Below, one piece after another: positions 1-7,369 of a stretch of 64,000 nucleotides of DNA. The notes under the pieces are model-generated. The model did no database searches. It had not been told where the DNA came from and saw only the letters and a list, made by a program, of their open reading frames with translations. Position 1 is the first letter of the stretch. The number at the start of each line of letters is the position of its first letter. This DNA comes from Tateyamaria sp. Alg231-49 (GTDB lineage: Bacteria; Pseudomonadota; Alphaproteobacteria; Rhodobacterales; Rhodobacteraceae): contig NZ_FRFA01000002.1 of NCBI RefSeq assembly GCF_900143535.1, positions 124,001 to 188,000 on the forward strand. Direction: 5' to 3'. The translations under genes were made by a program, and so were the position numbers.

Positions 1-318
1 TATTCCATTGCTTCGGCGGGGCTGGAACAGATGACACGTTCCATGGCCTTGGCGTTGGCGCCGTCGGGCATTCGCGTAAATGCCGTGGCGTTTGGGTCGG
101 TCATGTCTGCGTCGCTTAAATCCTCGATCAGCAGAAATCCGGATTGGCGCGAAGAGATCGAGCAACGCACGCCGCTCCATCGGATCGCCAGTCCGACTGA
201 GTTGGTAGATGCCGTGCAGTTCCTTGCGTCGGACGGATCAGGCTTTGTTACCGGGGATGTCATGACAGTGGATGGCGGACGCAGCCTGCTGGATGCAGTC
301 GAGTCGCCTGCGCACTAA
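1..318 (+). CDS. SDR family oxidoreductase, 3' part only
   Basis: The reading frame is open from base 1, so the N-terminal Rossmann half lies outside the window. The visible 105 residues are the C-terminal half of a short-chain dehydrogenase/reductase: the helix after the active-site tyrosine, the IRVNAV strand (about residues 34-39) and a VTGDVMTVDGG ending are typical. Unusually, the catalytic YxxxK reads Y-S-I-A-S at codons 1-5, so the lysine is replaced by serine. The spacing from this tyrosine to the SMALALAP helix matches canonical SDRs, so it is the catalytic tyrosine. The enzyme may be inactive or divergent. It lies 69 bp upstream of hemF on the same strand. Family call confident, substrate unknown. 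Confidence 0.85.
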   Translation, partial: YSIASAGLEQMTRSMALALAPSGIRVNAVAFGSVMSASLKSSISRNPDWREEIEQRTPLHRIASPTELVDAVQFLASDGSGFVTGDVMTVDGGRSLLDAVESPAH

Positions 319-387
319 GGTGCTTTTGCTCTTGGCCCCCGAGCGGCCCTTGGGCTAGAAAAGTGTCAACTTTACAGGACGGCGCCC

Positions 388-1281
388 ATGACCGAACAGT
401 TCGACACCCAGAAAACCCGCGCCGCTGCTTGGTTCCGCCAATTGCGCGACGATATTGTTGCGGCTTTTGAGGGTTTAGAGGCAAGCCACGACACTGGTCC
501 GATGTCAGACGCAGCCCCTGGCGCGTTTGATGTGAGTGAGACCAAGCGCACATCTGATGACGGGTCAGATGCTGGCGGTGGTTTGATGAGCGTGATGCGG
601 GGCGGGCGTGTGTTTGAGAAGGTCGGCGTCAACATTTCGACCGTTTATGGCACCTTGGGCGAGCGCGCACAGAACGCCATGGCCGCGCGCAAGGGCATTC
701 CGGGCATGAAAGACGATCCGCGCTTTTGGGCCTCGGGCATCAGCCTCGTTGCGCATATGCAGAACCCGCATGTGCCTGCGGTGCATATGAACACGCGCAT
801 GTTCTGGACGCCCCATGCGTGGTGGTTCGGCGGCGGGTCTGATTTGAATCCTTGCATCGAGTATGATGAGGATACGGGTCGTTTCCATGACCAGCAGCGG
901 GTGCACCTCGACCCGCATGGTGCGGATCTGTACCCCAAGCTCAAAGAATGGGCGGACGAGTATTTTTATGTCCCGCATCGTGGCCGCGCCCGCGGTGTTG
1001 GTGGGATTTTTATGGACGACCTCTGCACCGGAGACTGGGAGGCCGATTTTGCCCTGACGCAGGACATTGGCCGCGCGTTTTTGCCTGCGTACCTGCCGCT
1101 GGTCGAAAAGCGTCGGGTGCAGCCTTGGGACGACGCGGACAAGGATGCGCAGCTGGTGCATCGCGGTCTTTATGCAGAATACAACCTTGTCTACGACCGG
1201 GGCACCAAGTTTGGTCTGGAGACAGGCCACGACGCCAACGCCGTGTTGATGAGCCTGCCGCCTTTGGCAAAGTGGGTTTGA
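388..1281 (+). CDS. hemF: Oxygen-dependent coproporphyrinogen III oxidase
   Basis: This cytosolic enzyme oxidatively decarboxylates coproporphyrinogen III to protoporphyrinogen IX using O2, in heme and bacteriochlorophyll precursor synthesis. The 297-residue length matches the family (about 300). Signature blocks are present: PHAWWFGGGSDLNP near residue 145, the FYVPHRGRARGVGGIF block near 200, and the C-terminal TKFGLETGHDANAVLMSLPP segment. The ATG follows a weak purine-rich stretch. It is one of three heme genes in the first 5 kb (hemF, hemC, hemE), separated by a TPR gene on the other strand. Confidence 0.97.
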   Translation: MTEQFDTQKTRAAAWFRQLRDDIVAAFEGLEASHDTGPMSDAAPGAFDVSETKRTSDDGSDAGGGLMSVMRGGRVFEKVGVNISTVYGTLGERAQNAMAARKGIPGMKDDPRFWASGISLVAHMQNPHVPAVHMNTRMFWTPHAWWFGGGSDLNPCIEYDEDTGRFHDQQRVHLDPHGADLYPKLKEWADEYFYVPHRGRARGVGGIFMDDLCTGDWEADFALTQDIGRAFLPAYLPLVEKRRVQPWDDADKDAQLVHRGLYAEYNLVYDRGTKFGLETGHDANAVLMSLPPLAKWV

Positions 1282-1288
1282 CCGGGGT

Positions 1289-2920
1289 CTAAGCCGCCTT
1301 TGCGCGACACAGACAGCTTGCGCGGATCGCGATATCTGCGCGCGCTGTCGCCTGATCCAAGAGCCCCTTGATATGCGTGATCTCCACCGTCTCACCGCGC
1401 CTCTGCAGACATTCGTGCAACCCATGCAAGGCCCAGACGTTGCGGGGATGTTGGCTTGGGCGTGGTAGTTTGCCATCCAGTCCAAGATCCGCACGGTAAA
1501 CGGCCTCGGCCTCTTCGTGCTCTCCCGCCTCCATCAGAAGTGCGCCCAACGCGTGGCGCGTCGGCTGCGGCCATGACCATGGTTCTTCGTAAAGCAGGTT
1601 GTCGTCGCATGCGACGGCTGCACGCAGATGGTCTAGCCCTTCGGCCTTGCGCCCGGCTTTGAACGCTATTTCGCCGCGCATCATCTGTTCGGCCACACCT
1701 AGCACATCGCGCGCGGCGTTCTGGAACAGGTAACGGTCCTCTGGCACGGCTGCATAGGCGGCATCGAAGGCGGCGCCAGCGGTCTCAGCTTCTTCGTGGC
1801 GGCCCAGATTGGCCAGTGCGACGGCGCGCGCGTAGAGGATCAGCGCATTTGTCGTCGTGTAGAGTTCTTTGTCCTCGGGCAGGTCCAGATCAAGGATGTC
1901 TGACCACATCCCAAAGCGCACATAGACGTGCGGTTCGGCTGCGACGAAGGTTTCAAACAGGTCGGGGTAGACGCGGACAACTTCGTCCGGCACCTCGGCA
2001 CGCAAACGGTGGGCGGTGTCGATGGCCGCGGCCTTCTGGCCCAAAAACATCGCCCCATAGAGCGCAAAGTGCAGGTTGTGGATGCGATAAAGCGCGTAGA
2101 AATTTGCAGCCCCCGCATGGGCTTTATACTTCTCATCAACTTCCGCTGCGGCCAGATTGCGCGACAGTACGTTCTGATAGTCCCCGCACAGCACGTCGAT
2201 ATGCGTGGCCATGTGCACCAGATGCCCGGCATCAGGTACCAGTCCGTTCAGGCGGTCTCCATGCCGTAGCGCCAACTCAGGGTGCGGCGACATCTCCATC
2301 AGGTGGATGTACATGTGCAGCAAGCCGGGGTGATCCCACGCATCCGGGCGCTCGAAGGCGCGTTCCAAAACGGCCTGTGCCTCGACGGTTGATGCCTCGG
2401 GGTTTGGTATGCCTTTCCAGAAGTCCCATAGCTTCCATGGCGTGCGGTTCATCAGCGCCTCGGCATAGACAAAGGTCACGTCCAGATCGTCGGGAAAGGC
2501 GTCGTAGACAGGCTTCATCGCGGCGGCGAACCCGTCATTGAAGGGCTGGTAGTCTTCGATGGCAGGATCGTCCGGGTAGCGTAGGGCGAGCGCTTCAAGC
2601 AGTGCTTTTTCAGGCGGAGTTGCGGTTGATGATGCAATGCCTGTGCTTAAAGCCTCGTGTGCACGGGCAAGGGCGGGGGCCTTTTCTTCGGGCGAAAAAA
2701 CCTCCCAAGGTTTGTTATAATTCGGCCCGATTGCATAGGCGATGCCCCAGTAGGCAAGCGTACAATCCGGGTCAGCTGCCAACGCGTGATCAAAGCATAC
2801 AATCGCTTCTTCGTGGTTGTAGCCGAACAGCCAGATAAGGCCCCGATCAAACCACATTTGCGCATCGGGGATGGAACTTGCGGGGCGCGAATATGTGCCC
2901 AGATCAAAATAGTCTGTCAT
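1289..2920 (-). CDS. Tetratricopeptide repeat protein (TTC38-like)
   Basis: A soluble 543-residue protein made of helical TPR-type repeats. The N-terminal block with WFDRGLIWLFGYNHEEAI, followed by ALAADPDCTLAYWGIAYA, is the hallmark of the TTC38-like family, in which the first repeat carries the aromatic WLxGYNHEEA motif. No signal peptide or membrane segment is seen. The ATG at 2920 follows AAGGATAG. The gene converges on hemF with 7 bp between the stops and lies upstream of hemC on the same strand. Its molecular partner is unknown; TPRs normally mediate protein-protein contacts. A role in heme synthesis is suggested only by position. Confidence 0.8.
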   Translation of the reverse strand: MTDYFDLGTYSRPASSIPDAQMWFDRGLIWLFGYNHEEAIVCFDHALAADPDCTLAYWGIAYAIGPNYNKPWEVFSPEEKAPALARAHEALSTGIASSTATPPEKALLEALALRYPDDPAIEDYQPFNDGFAAAMKPVYDAFPDDLDVTFVYAEALMNRTPWKLWDFWKGIPNPEASTVEAQAVLERAFERPDAWDHPGLLHMYIHLMEMSPHPELALRHGDRLNGLVPDAGHLVHMATHIDVLCGDYQNVLSRNLAAAEVDEKYKAHAGAANFYALYRIHNLHFALYGAMFLGQKAAAIDTAHRLRAEVPDEVVRVYPDLFETFVAAEPHVYVRFGMWSDILDLDLPEDKELYTTTNALILYARAVALANLGRHEEAETAGAAFDAAYAAVPEDRYLFQNAARDVLGVAEQMMRGEIAFKAGRKAEGLDHLRAAVACDDNLLYEEPWSWPQPTRHALGALLMEAGEHEEAEAVYRADLGLDGKLPRPSQHPRNVWALHGLHECLQRRGETVEITHIKGLLDQATARADIAIRASCLCRAKAA

Positions 2921-3000
2921 GGTCAGCTATCCTTTTTGTCAAAATAATGCACACATCTTACAGGGTTTGTGCCGATTCTGCGCAAGGAAAGATTGATGGC

Positions 3001-3957
3001 TCAGTGCCAGTCGAAAAAGCTAGGGCCGGCGCGTTTCAGCAATGTTTGCGCAAGCGCCGTACCCATGTCGGGTCCATCCGCGATGTCGCCGGACACTGTA
3101 TCAGACATCGCGTCTGACCCATCCGGGCGCAGTACTTCGCCGGTCAGTTTCAGTGTCGAGCCGTTGAGTGTCGCCAGACCGGCAATTGGGGTCTCGCAGG
3201 ATCCATCAAGCGTGAACAAAAACTGCCGCTCGGCGGCGAGACGTTGACCGGTTTCTGTGTGATGAATAGCTGCCAGCATATCTGCGGTATTGCTGTCATC
3301 CGTGCGCCGTTCGATCCCGATCGCACCTTGGGCAATGGCGGGCAGCATGTCGGTTGGATCAACCGGAGTGGCGGGCACATCAGTCATCTCAAGCCGGTTG
3401 AGACCGGCACAGGCGAGGAACGTGCAGGCCGCAACTCCGTCTTGCAGCTTTTTCAGCCGGGTTTGTACGTTCCCGCGAAACTCCACCACATTTAGGTCGG
3501 GCCGTTTGTTGAGCAATTGCGCACGGCGGCGCAGAGAGGATGTGCCGACTGTAGCACCTTCGCTCAGGTCTGTGATGTGCTTGGCACTTGGCGAGACAAA
3601 TGCATCGCGCACGTCCTCGCGCGGCAGGTATGTATCAAGGATCAGACCGGCGGGCTGTACGGTTGGCATGTCCTTCATCGAGTGCACGGCGACATCAATT
3701 TTACCTGCCAGCAAGTCCTCTTCAATCTCTCGGGTGAAGAGCCCCTTGTTGCCGATTTCCTTTAGCGGGCGGTCAGCGGCCACCATAGCGCGGTCATCGC
3801 CCATGACCTTGATCACGATGATCTCGAACGCCTCAAAAGGGAGGTCAAAAGCCGCAGCCAACCGCCGGCGGGTTTCATACGCTTGGGCCATCGCCAGAGG
3901 AGAGCCGCGCGTGCCGATTTTCAGTGGCGCAGTTGTGTTTGGAAGTCGCATTGTCAT
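3001..3957 (-). CDS. hemC: Hydroxymethylbilane synthase (porphobilinogen deaminase)
   Basis: Polymerises four porphobilinogen molecules into hydroxymethylbilane in tetrapyrrole synthesis. The N-terminal motif KIGTRGSPLAMAQA and the cofactor-binding segment LFTLDGSCETPIAGLA are both visible; its Cys carries the dipyrromethane cofactor. About 318 residues from the ATG at 3957; an in-frame TTG at 3981 would add eight residues but is less likely. It is divergent from hemE, and the 67 bp between the two starts must hold both promoters. The pairing of hemC with hemE suggests coordinated tetrapyrrole control. Confidence 0.96.
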   Translation of the reverse strand: MTMRLPNTTAPLKIGTRGSPLAMAQAYETRRRLAAAFDLPFEAFEIIVIKVMGDDRAMVAADRPLKEIGNKGLFTREIEEDLLAGKIDVAVHSMKDMPTVQPAGLILDTYLPREDVRDAFVSPSAKHITDLSEGATVGTSSLRRRAQLLNKRPDLNVVEFRGNVQTRLKKLQDGVAACTFLACAGLNRLEMTDVPATPVDPTDMLPAIAQGAIGIERRTDDSNTADMLAAIHHTETGQRLAAERQFLFTLDGSCETPIAGLATLNGSTLKLTGEVLRPDGSDAMSDTVSGDIADGPDMGTALAQTLLKRAGPSFFDWH

Positions 3958-4024
3958 GGGTTTATCTTTTAGGTGTGTCAACTTATCCTGACAACTGGAA
4001 ACGACGAGTCAAAGGCAGTGCGCG

Positions 4025-5068
4025 ATGAAAGATGCGGTTCAAACCAAGACCATACTGAGGGCGCTTGCAGGTGAGACATTGCCGACCCCGCCCATCTGGA
4101 TGATGCGTCAGGCCGGTCGATATCTGCCCGAGTACAAGGCGACGCGTGCGCAGGCTGGGGACTTTCTGTCGTTGTGTTACAATCCTGAGCTGGCCGCCGA
4201 GGTCACCCTTCAACCCATCCGGCGTTATGGGTTTGACGCGGCGATTCTGTTTGCCGACATCCTTTTGGTGCCGCAAGCGCTGGGCGCTGATTTGTGGTTT
4301 GTGACTGGCGAGGGGCCGCGGCTTTCCACCATAACCGCTCAGTCAGATTTCGATGTGCTGAAACCGGTGAGTGCCATCCACGACACGTTGAACCCGATCT
4401 ATGAGACCGTGCGAATCCTGCGCAAGGAACTGCCCGAAGAGACGACACTGATTGGATTTGCAGGGGCTCCGTGGACCGTCGCCACCTATATGATTGCGGG
4501 GCAGGGTACGCCTGATCAGGGACCCGCACATGCTTTGATGCAAGGCAATGTTGCGTTGTTCGAAGCTTTGCTGGCCCGGATTACGGCGGCGACAATTGAA
4601 TACCTTTCCGCCCAAATCGATGCCGGTGCGGAGGTCGTCAAGATTTTCGACAGCTGGGCGGGATCGCTCAAGGGTGAGGCGTTTCAGAAATATGCGGTTG
4701 CCCCCTGCGCTGAGATCACAGCCGCCATCAAAGCGCGCCATCCGGACATTCCGATCATCGGTTTCCCACGTGAGGCTGGAGACGGGTATATCGGGTTCCA
4801 TAGCAAAACCGGTGTCGACTGTGTTGCGCTGGACAATTCCGTTTCGGCGGAGTGGGCGGCAGCCAAGGTTCAGGTCGATGGCTGTGTGCAAGGAAATCTG
4901 GCTTCGTCCCACATGGTGACGGGAGGACAGGCGCTGGTGGATGAGACGCGGGCAATCGTGAAGGCCCTGTCGAACGGCCCGCATATCTTCAATCTTGGCC
5001 ACGGAATTACACCCGATGCGGACCCCGAAAATGTGAGGCTGATGATTGAGACGGTGCGCGCGGGCTGA
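4025..5068 (+). CDS. hemE: Uroporphyrinogen decarboxylase
   Basis: Decarboxylates the four acetate side chains of uroporphyrinogen III to give coproporphyrinogen III, the substrate of HemF encoded 3 kb upstream. The 347-residue length fits the family. The signature [17 protein letters not shown] near the N terminus supplies the active-site Arg residues, and the second signature around [14 protein letters not shown] is clear. The C terminus has the expected [16 protein letters not shown]. Divergent from hemC. Confidence 0.97.
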   Translation: MKDAVQTKTILRALAGETLPTPPIWMMRQAGRYLPEYKATRAQAGDFLSLCYNPELAAEVTLQPIRRYGFDAAILFADILLVPQALGADLWFVTGEGPRLSTITAQSDFDVLKPVSAIHDTLNPIYETVRILRKELPEETTLIGFAGAPWTVATYMIAGQGTPDQGPAHALMQGNVALFEALLARITAATIEYLSAQIDAGAEVVKIFDSWAGSLKGEAFQKYAVAPCAEITAAIKARHPDIPIIGFPREAGDGYIGFHSKTGVDCVALDNSVSAEWAAAKVQVDGCVQGNLASSHMVTGGQALVDETRAIVKALSNGPHIFNLGHGITPDADPENVRLMIETVRAG

Positions 5069-5124
5069 ACCACTGGTTTTCGGTCTTGACGAGTCGGAGG
5101 GGCTGGCATAGGTGACGCCTCCAT

Positions 5125-5201
5125 GGCGCGGTAGCTCAGCTGGTTAGAGCGCTCGACTCATAATCGAGAGGTCGGGAGTTCAAGTCTCCCCCACGCCACC
5201 A
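5125..5201 (+). tRNA. tRNA with CAT anticodon (tRNA-Met, or Ile2)
   Basis: A complete cloverleaf can be folded by eye: acceptor GGCGCGG, D-arm AGCTCAGCTGGTTAGAGC, anticodon arm CTCGA-CTCATAA-TCGAG, variable AGGTC, T-arm GGGAG-TTCAAGT-CTCCC, encoded CCA end. The anticodon is CAT. Both elongator Met and lysidine-modified Ile2 tRNAs carry it; initiator tRNA is excluded by the A-box form. The acceptor stem has one C-A mismatch (C5 against A68, base 5193). The last 30 nt (5172-5201) recur three times downstream. Confidence 0.93.
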
Positions 5202-5543
5202 CATCCCAACCAGAGACTTACTTGTCGACGTCCGGTCTAGCGGTTGGCCCGACGTACGCGCGTCCGCTGTCGCGGCCACTCTGCTTCGGGAGTTCAAGTT
5301 TCCCCCGCGCCACCACATTCCAACCAGAGATTTACTTGTCGACGTCCGGCCTAGCGGTTGGCCCGACGTACGCGCGTCCGCTGTCGCGGCCACTCTGCTT
5401 CGGGAGTTCAAGTCTCCCCCACGCCACCACATTCCAACCAGAGTTTTACTTGTCGACGTCCGGCCTGGCGGTTGGCCCGACGTACGCGCGTCCGCTGTCG
5501 CGGCCACTCTGCGTCGGGAGTTCAAGTCTCCCCCACGCCACCA
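5202..5543 (+). repeat. Three 114-bp tandem units, each ending in the tRNA 3' end
   Basis: Immediately after the tRNA come three head-to-tail units (5202-5315, 5316-5429, 5430-5543) of exactly 114 bp. Each has an 84-bp spacer followed by a copy of the last 30 nt of the tRNA (the TCGGGAG T-arm through to CCA). Spacers differ at only a few positions. Each spacer can form a hairpin (GGCC-CGAC with GTCG-C-GGCC; 5246-5253 with 5269-5277 in unit 1). Unit 1 carries CCGCGCC (5305-5311), a perfect partner for the tRNA 5' acceptor strand, where the tRNA itself and the other units have CCACGCC. No promoter or T-run terminator was seen between units, so they are probably co-transcribed with the tRNA. The layout resembles the rtT array after E. 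coli tyrT. Confidence 0.9.
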
Positions 5544-5581
5544 GTCCTTCAGATCGAACAAATGTACTGGTCTCACCCGGC

Positions 5582-5661
5582 GTGTCCCACGCTGGGACAG
5601 GCGGTCGGGTGCTATAAATCAATGGGTTACAGAGGCGAGGTAAGGATCTGTTTACACTTTG
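5582..5661. repeat. Dispersed palindromic repeat, copy A
   Basis: Starts with GTGTCCCACGCTGGGACAG, which contains the perfect inverted repeat TGTCCCA-CGC-TGGGACA. Exactly 42 bp after its start comes GGGTTACAGAGGCG. Both blocks recur with identical spacing at 43571, and similarity continues into a TGTT-A-AC-TTTGG tail. The repeat ends at the 3' end of the ACT-domain gene on the minus strand. It encodes no protein that I can recognise. Confidence 0.75.
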
Positions 5662-6062
5662 GCCGCTTTGGCCTGGGCCGACACCAAAGCCTTTATCGCC
5701 CGTTCTGCGTCTGCCTGCGGGACGAAAATGTGGTCGTGGTGATACGCGGCGACAACGTTGCAAGATATGTCGACCTCTGTGAGTGCGCCCGCCACAGCCG
5801 CCGTCAGCCCGACGCCTTCGAGATCGGAAAACACGTTCAACGTGATCAGTCGCATCGTGAGGGTCGTGTCATAGCCCTGCTCTGCGGCAACCGCTTGGGG
5901 CAGGATCAACGTCACCCCTTCGGCTTCTCGCATGACCGCAAAAGCTTTGGACACAAGACCTGCTGCCTTTGCCAAGTCCGTTTCGCAGCAGTAAACCCAC
6001 GTGCCCTCCGTCAGAACCGGGGTCATGCCAGCGATCATAAGATGTGTATCTTTGACGGTCAT
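5652..6062 (-). CDS. ACT domain-containing protein
   Basis: A 136-residue cytosolic protein of the stand-alone ACT-domain type. It reads MTVKDTHLMIAGMTPVL at the N terminus and has a clear second half with LITLNVFSDLEGVGLTAAVA and NVVAAYHHDHIFVP, the strand-helix pattern of an ACT fold that usually binds amino acids. I chose the ATG at 6062; an upstream in-frame ATG at 6131 would add 23 residues with no better ribosome-binding site. Ligand and target are unknown. The stop codon lies inside dispersed repeat copy A. Confidence 0.8.
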   Translation of the reverse strand: MTVKDTHLMIAGMTPVLTEGTWVYCCETDLAKAAGLVSKAFAVMREAEGVTLILPQAVAAEQGYDTTLTMRLITLNVFSDLEGVGLTAAVAGALTEVDISCNVVAAYHHDHIFVPQADAERAIKALVSAQAKAAKV

Positions 6063-6248
6063 GGGACAATCCAATGGGTAAGCGGGCTGAAAGTCAAATT
6101 CGGAAAACTCCAAATAGCAGCCGAGATCCAAGACGGACCGCCCGGCAAGTTCAGCGATGGGTGGATTTTGTTATGCGGTTTTGCCAAGCCGGTGTTAGTG
6201 ACTTTTTCAACCAGACGCAGTGCTTAGATCGGGGAGAAACGTGAGCAT

Positions 6249-7322
6249 ATGAAAGACTTCCGATTGCTCAATCTGGCGCTTGCGCTTTTTGTCATGCTCG
6301 CCGTTGGGTGGCTGCTTTATATCGGGCGCCCGATTATTCTGCCATTGGTGATGGCGCTGATCACCGTTTACGTGATGGTGTCGGCGTCAAATCTATTGCA
6401 TCGACAACCGCTGTTGCGTGTTTTGCCTGCTCCGGTTCTGCGGTTTTCGCTTTTATCTGTGTTTGCCATTATTGTCCTGGCGCTGGCCTTTCTGACCGCT
6501 GCAACGATCCGGGAAATCGCGTCTCAGGCGACGGTCTATGAGGCAAATATCGACACCATACTGGAAGGCATCGCGACGCGGTTTGAGCTTGATCGCCAAG
6601 AGATTTGGGAAGAATTGCGTACCGTCACAATCGATGCCTTCGACTTGCGTGCCGTGTTTCTTGGGGCTTTGGGCGGCTTTTCCAGTGTCGGGGCAACGGT
6701 ATTTCTTGTCGTGATTTACGCGGCTTTTCTTATGAGCGAGCGCGACGCGTTTGATTCCAAAATCAAGGCGGCTTTTGACACTGAGGAACAGTCGGAAAAA
6801 GTTCTGGAGTTTATCAAAGCGATCAACAGCCGGATCAGTGACTATCTCGCAGTGAAAACCCTGATCAATCTGGTGCTCGCGGCGTTCTCATTCGTGGTGC
6901 TTTGGGCGCATGGAACGGATTTTGCGTTGTTTTGGGCCGTCCTGATCGGGCTGCTGAACTACATCCCTTACATCGGCTCATATTTCGGTGTTTTCTTTCC
7001 GGTGGCATTGTCTGTGGCTCAGTTCGGATCGTTATATGTGACACTGTCGCTCACTGGATTTCTGGTTCTGGCACAGGTTATCGTTGGCAACGTTTTGGAA
7101 CCACGCCTTGTCGGACGGCAAGTGAACCTTAGCCCAATAGTCGTGCTTGTCGCTCTGTCGGTCTGGACCGCGCTGTGGGGCATACCCGGAGCCATTCTGG
7201 CGGTGCCGATGACATCCGTTTTGGCCATTATTCTAGGCAGTTTCAAAGAGACGAGGTTTCTGGCCGTTCTACTGGCCGAAAAGGTCGATGCTGAGGACCA
7301 AGCGACGGCAACGGAAACCTGA
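6249..7322 (+). CDS. AI-2E family transporter
   Basis: A 357-residue inner-membrane protein of the AI-2 exporter / PerM superfamily. There are two closely spaced hydrophobic helices near residues 8-50, another near 65-90, a soluble loop around 95-130, and at least four more helices in the second half. The conserved GLLNYIPYIGSYFGV motif (about residue 236) and a C-terminal GIPGAILAVPMTSVL region identify the family. The transported substrate cannot be read from sequence; members include putative autoinducer-2 exporters and Na+/H+ antiporters. Confidence 0.88.
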   Translation: MKDFRLLNLALALFVMLAVGWLLYIGRPIILPLVMALITVYVMVSASNLLHRQPLLRVLPAPVLRFSLLSVFAIIVLALAFLTAATIREIASQATVYEANIDTILEGIATRFELDRQEIWEELRTVTIDAFDLRAVFLGALGGFSSVGATVFLVVIYAAFLMSERDAFDSKIKAAFDTEEQSEKVLEFIKAINSRISDYLAVKTLINLVLAAFSFVVLWAHGTDFALFWAVLIGLLNYIPYIGSYFGVFFPVALSVAQFGSLYVTLSLTGFLVLAQVIVGNVLEPRLVGRQVNLSPIVVLVALSVWTALWGIPGAILAVPMTSVLAIILGSFKETRFLAVLLAEKVDAEDQATATET

Positions 7323-7369
7323 GCGCGCCGCCGACTGAAGAATTGAGCCGTAGTGCGCCGCCGCTCATT

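Noticed and set aside
565-1494. A 309-codon minus-strand frame opposite hemF
   Set aside because: Shadow of hemF and the TPR gene end in high-GC DNA; no domain, and hemF is unambiguous.
5202-5543. CRISPR array
   Set aside because: The period is 114 bp and the whole unit is repeated, including the would-be spacers; there are no cas genes. It is a tandem duplication containing a tRNA end.
5136-5576. A 146-codon minus-strand frame with repeated WWRGGDLNSR segments
   Set aside because: It is the reverse reading of the tRNA and its tandem 3' copies; this protein motif is a known annotation artefact of tRNA genes.
5582-5661. Integron attC site
   Set aside because: Has a palindrome but lacks the paired 7-bp core sites of attC, and there is no integron integrase in the window.
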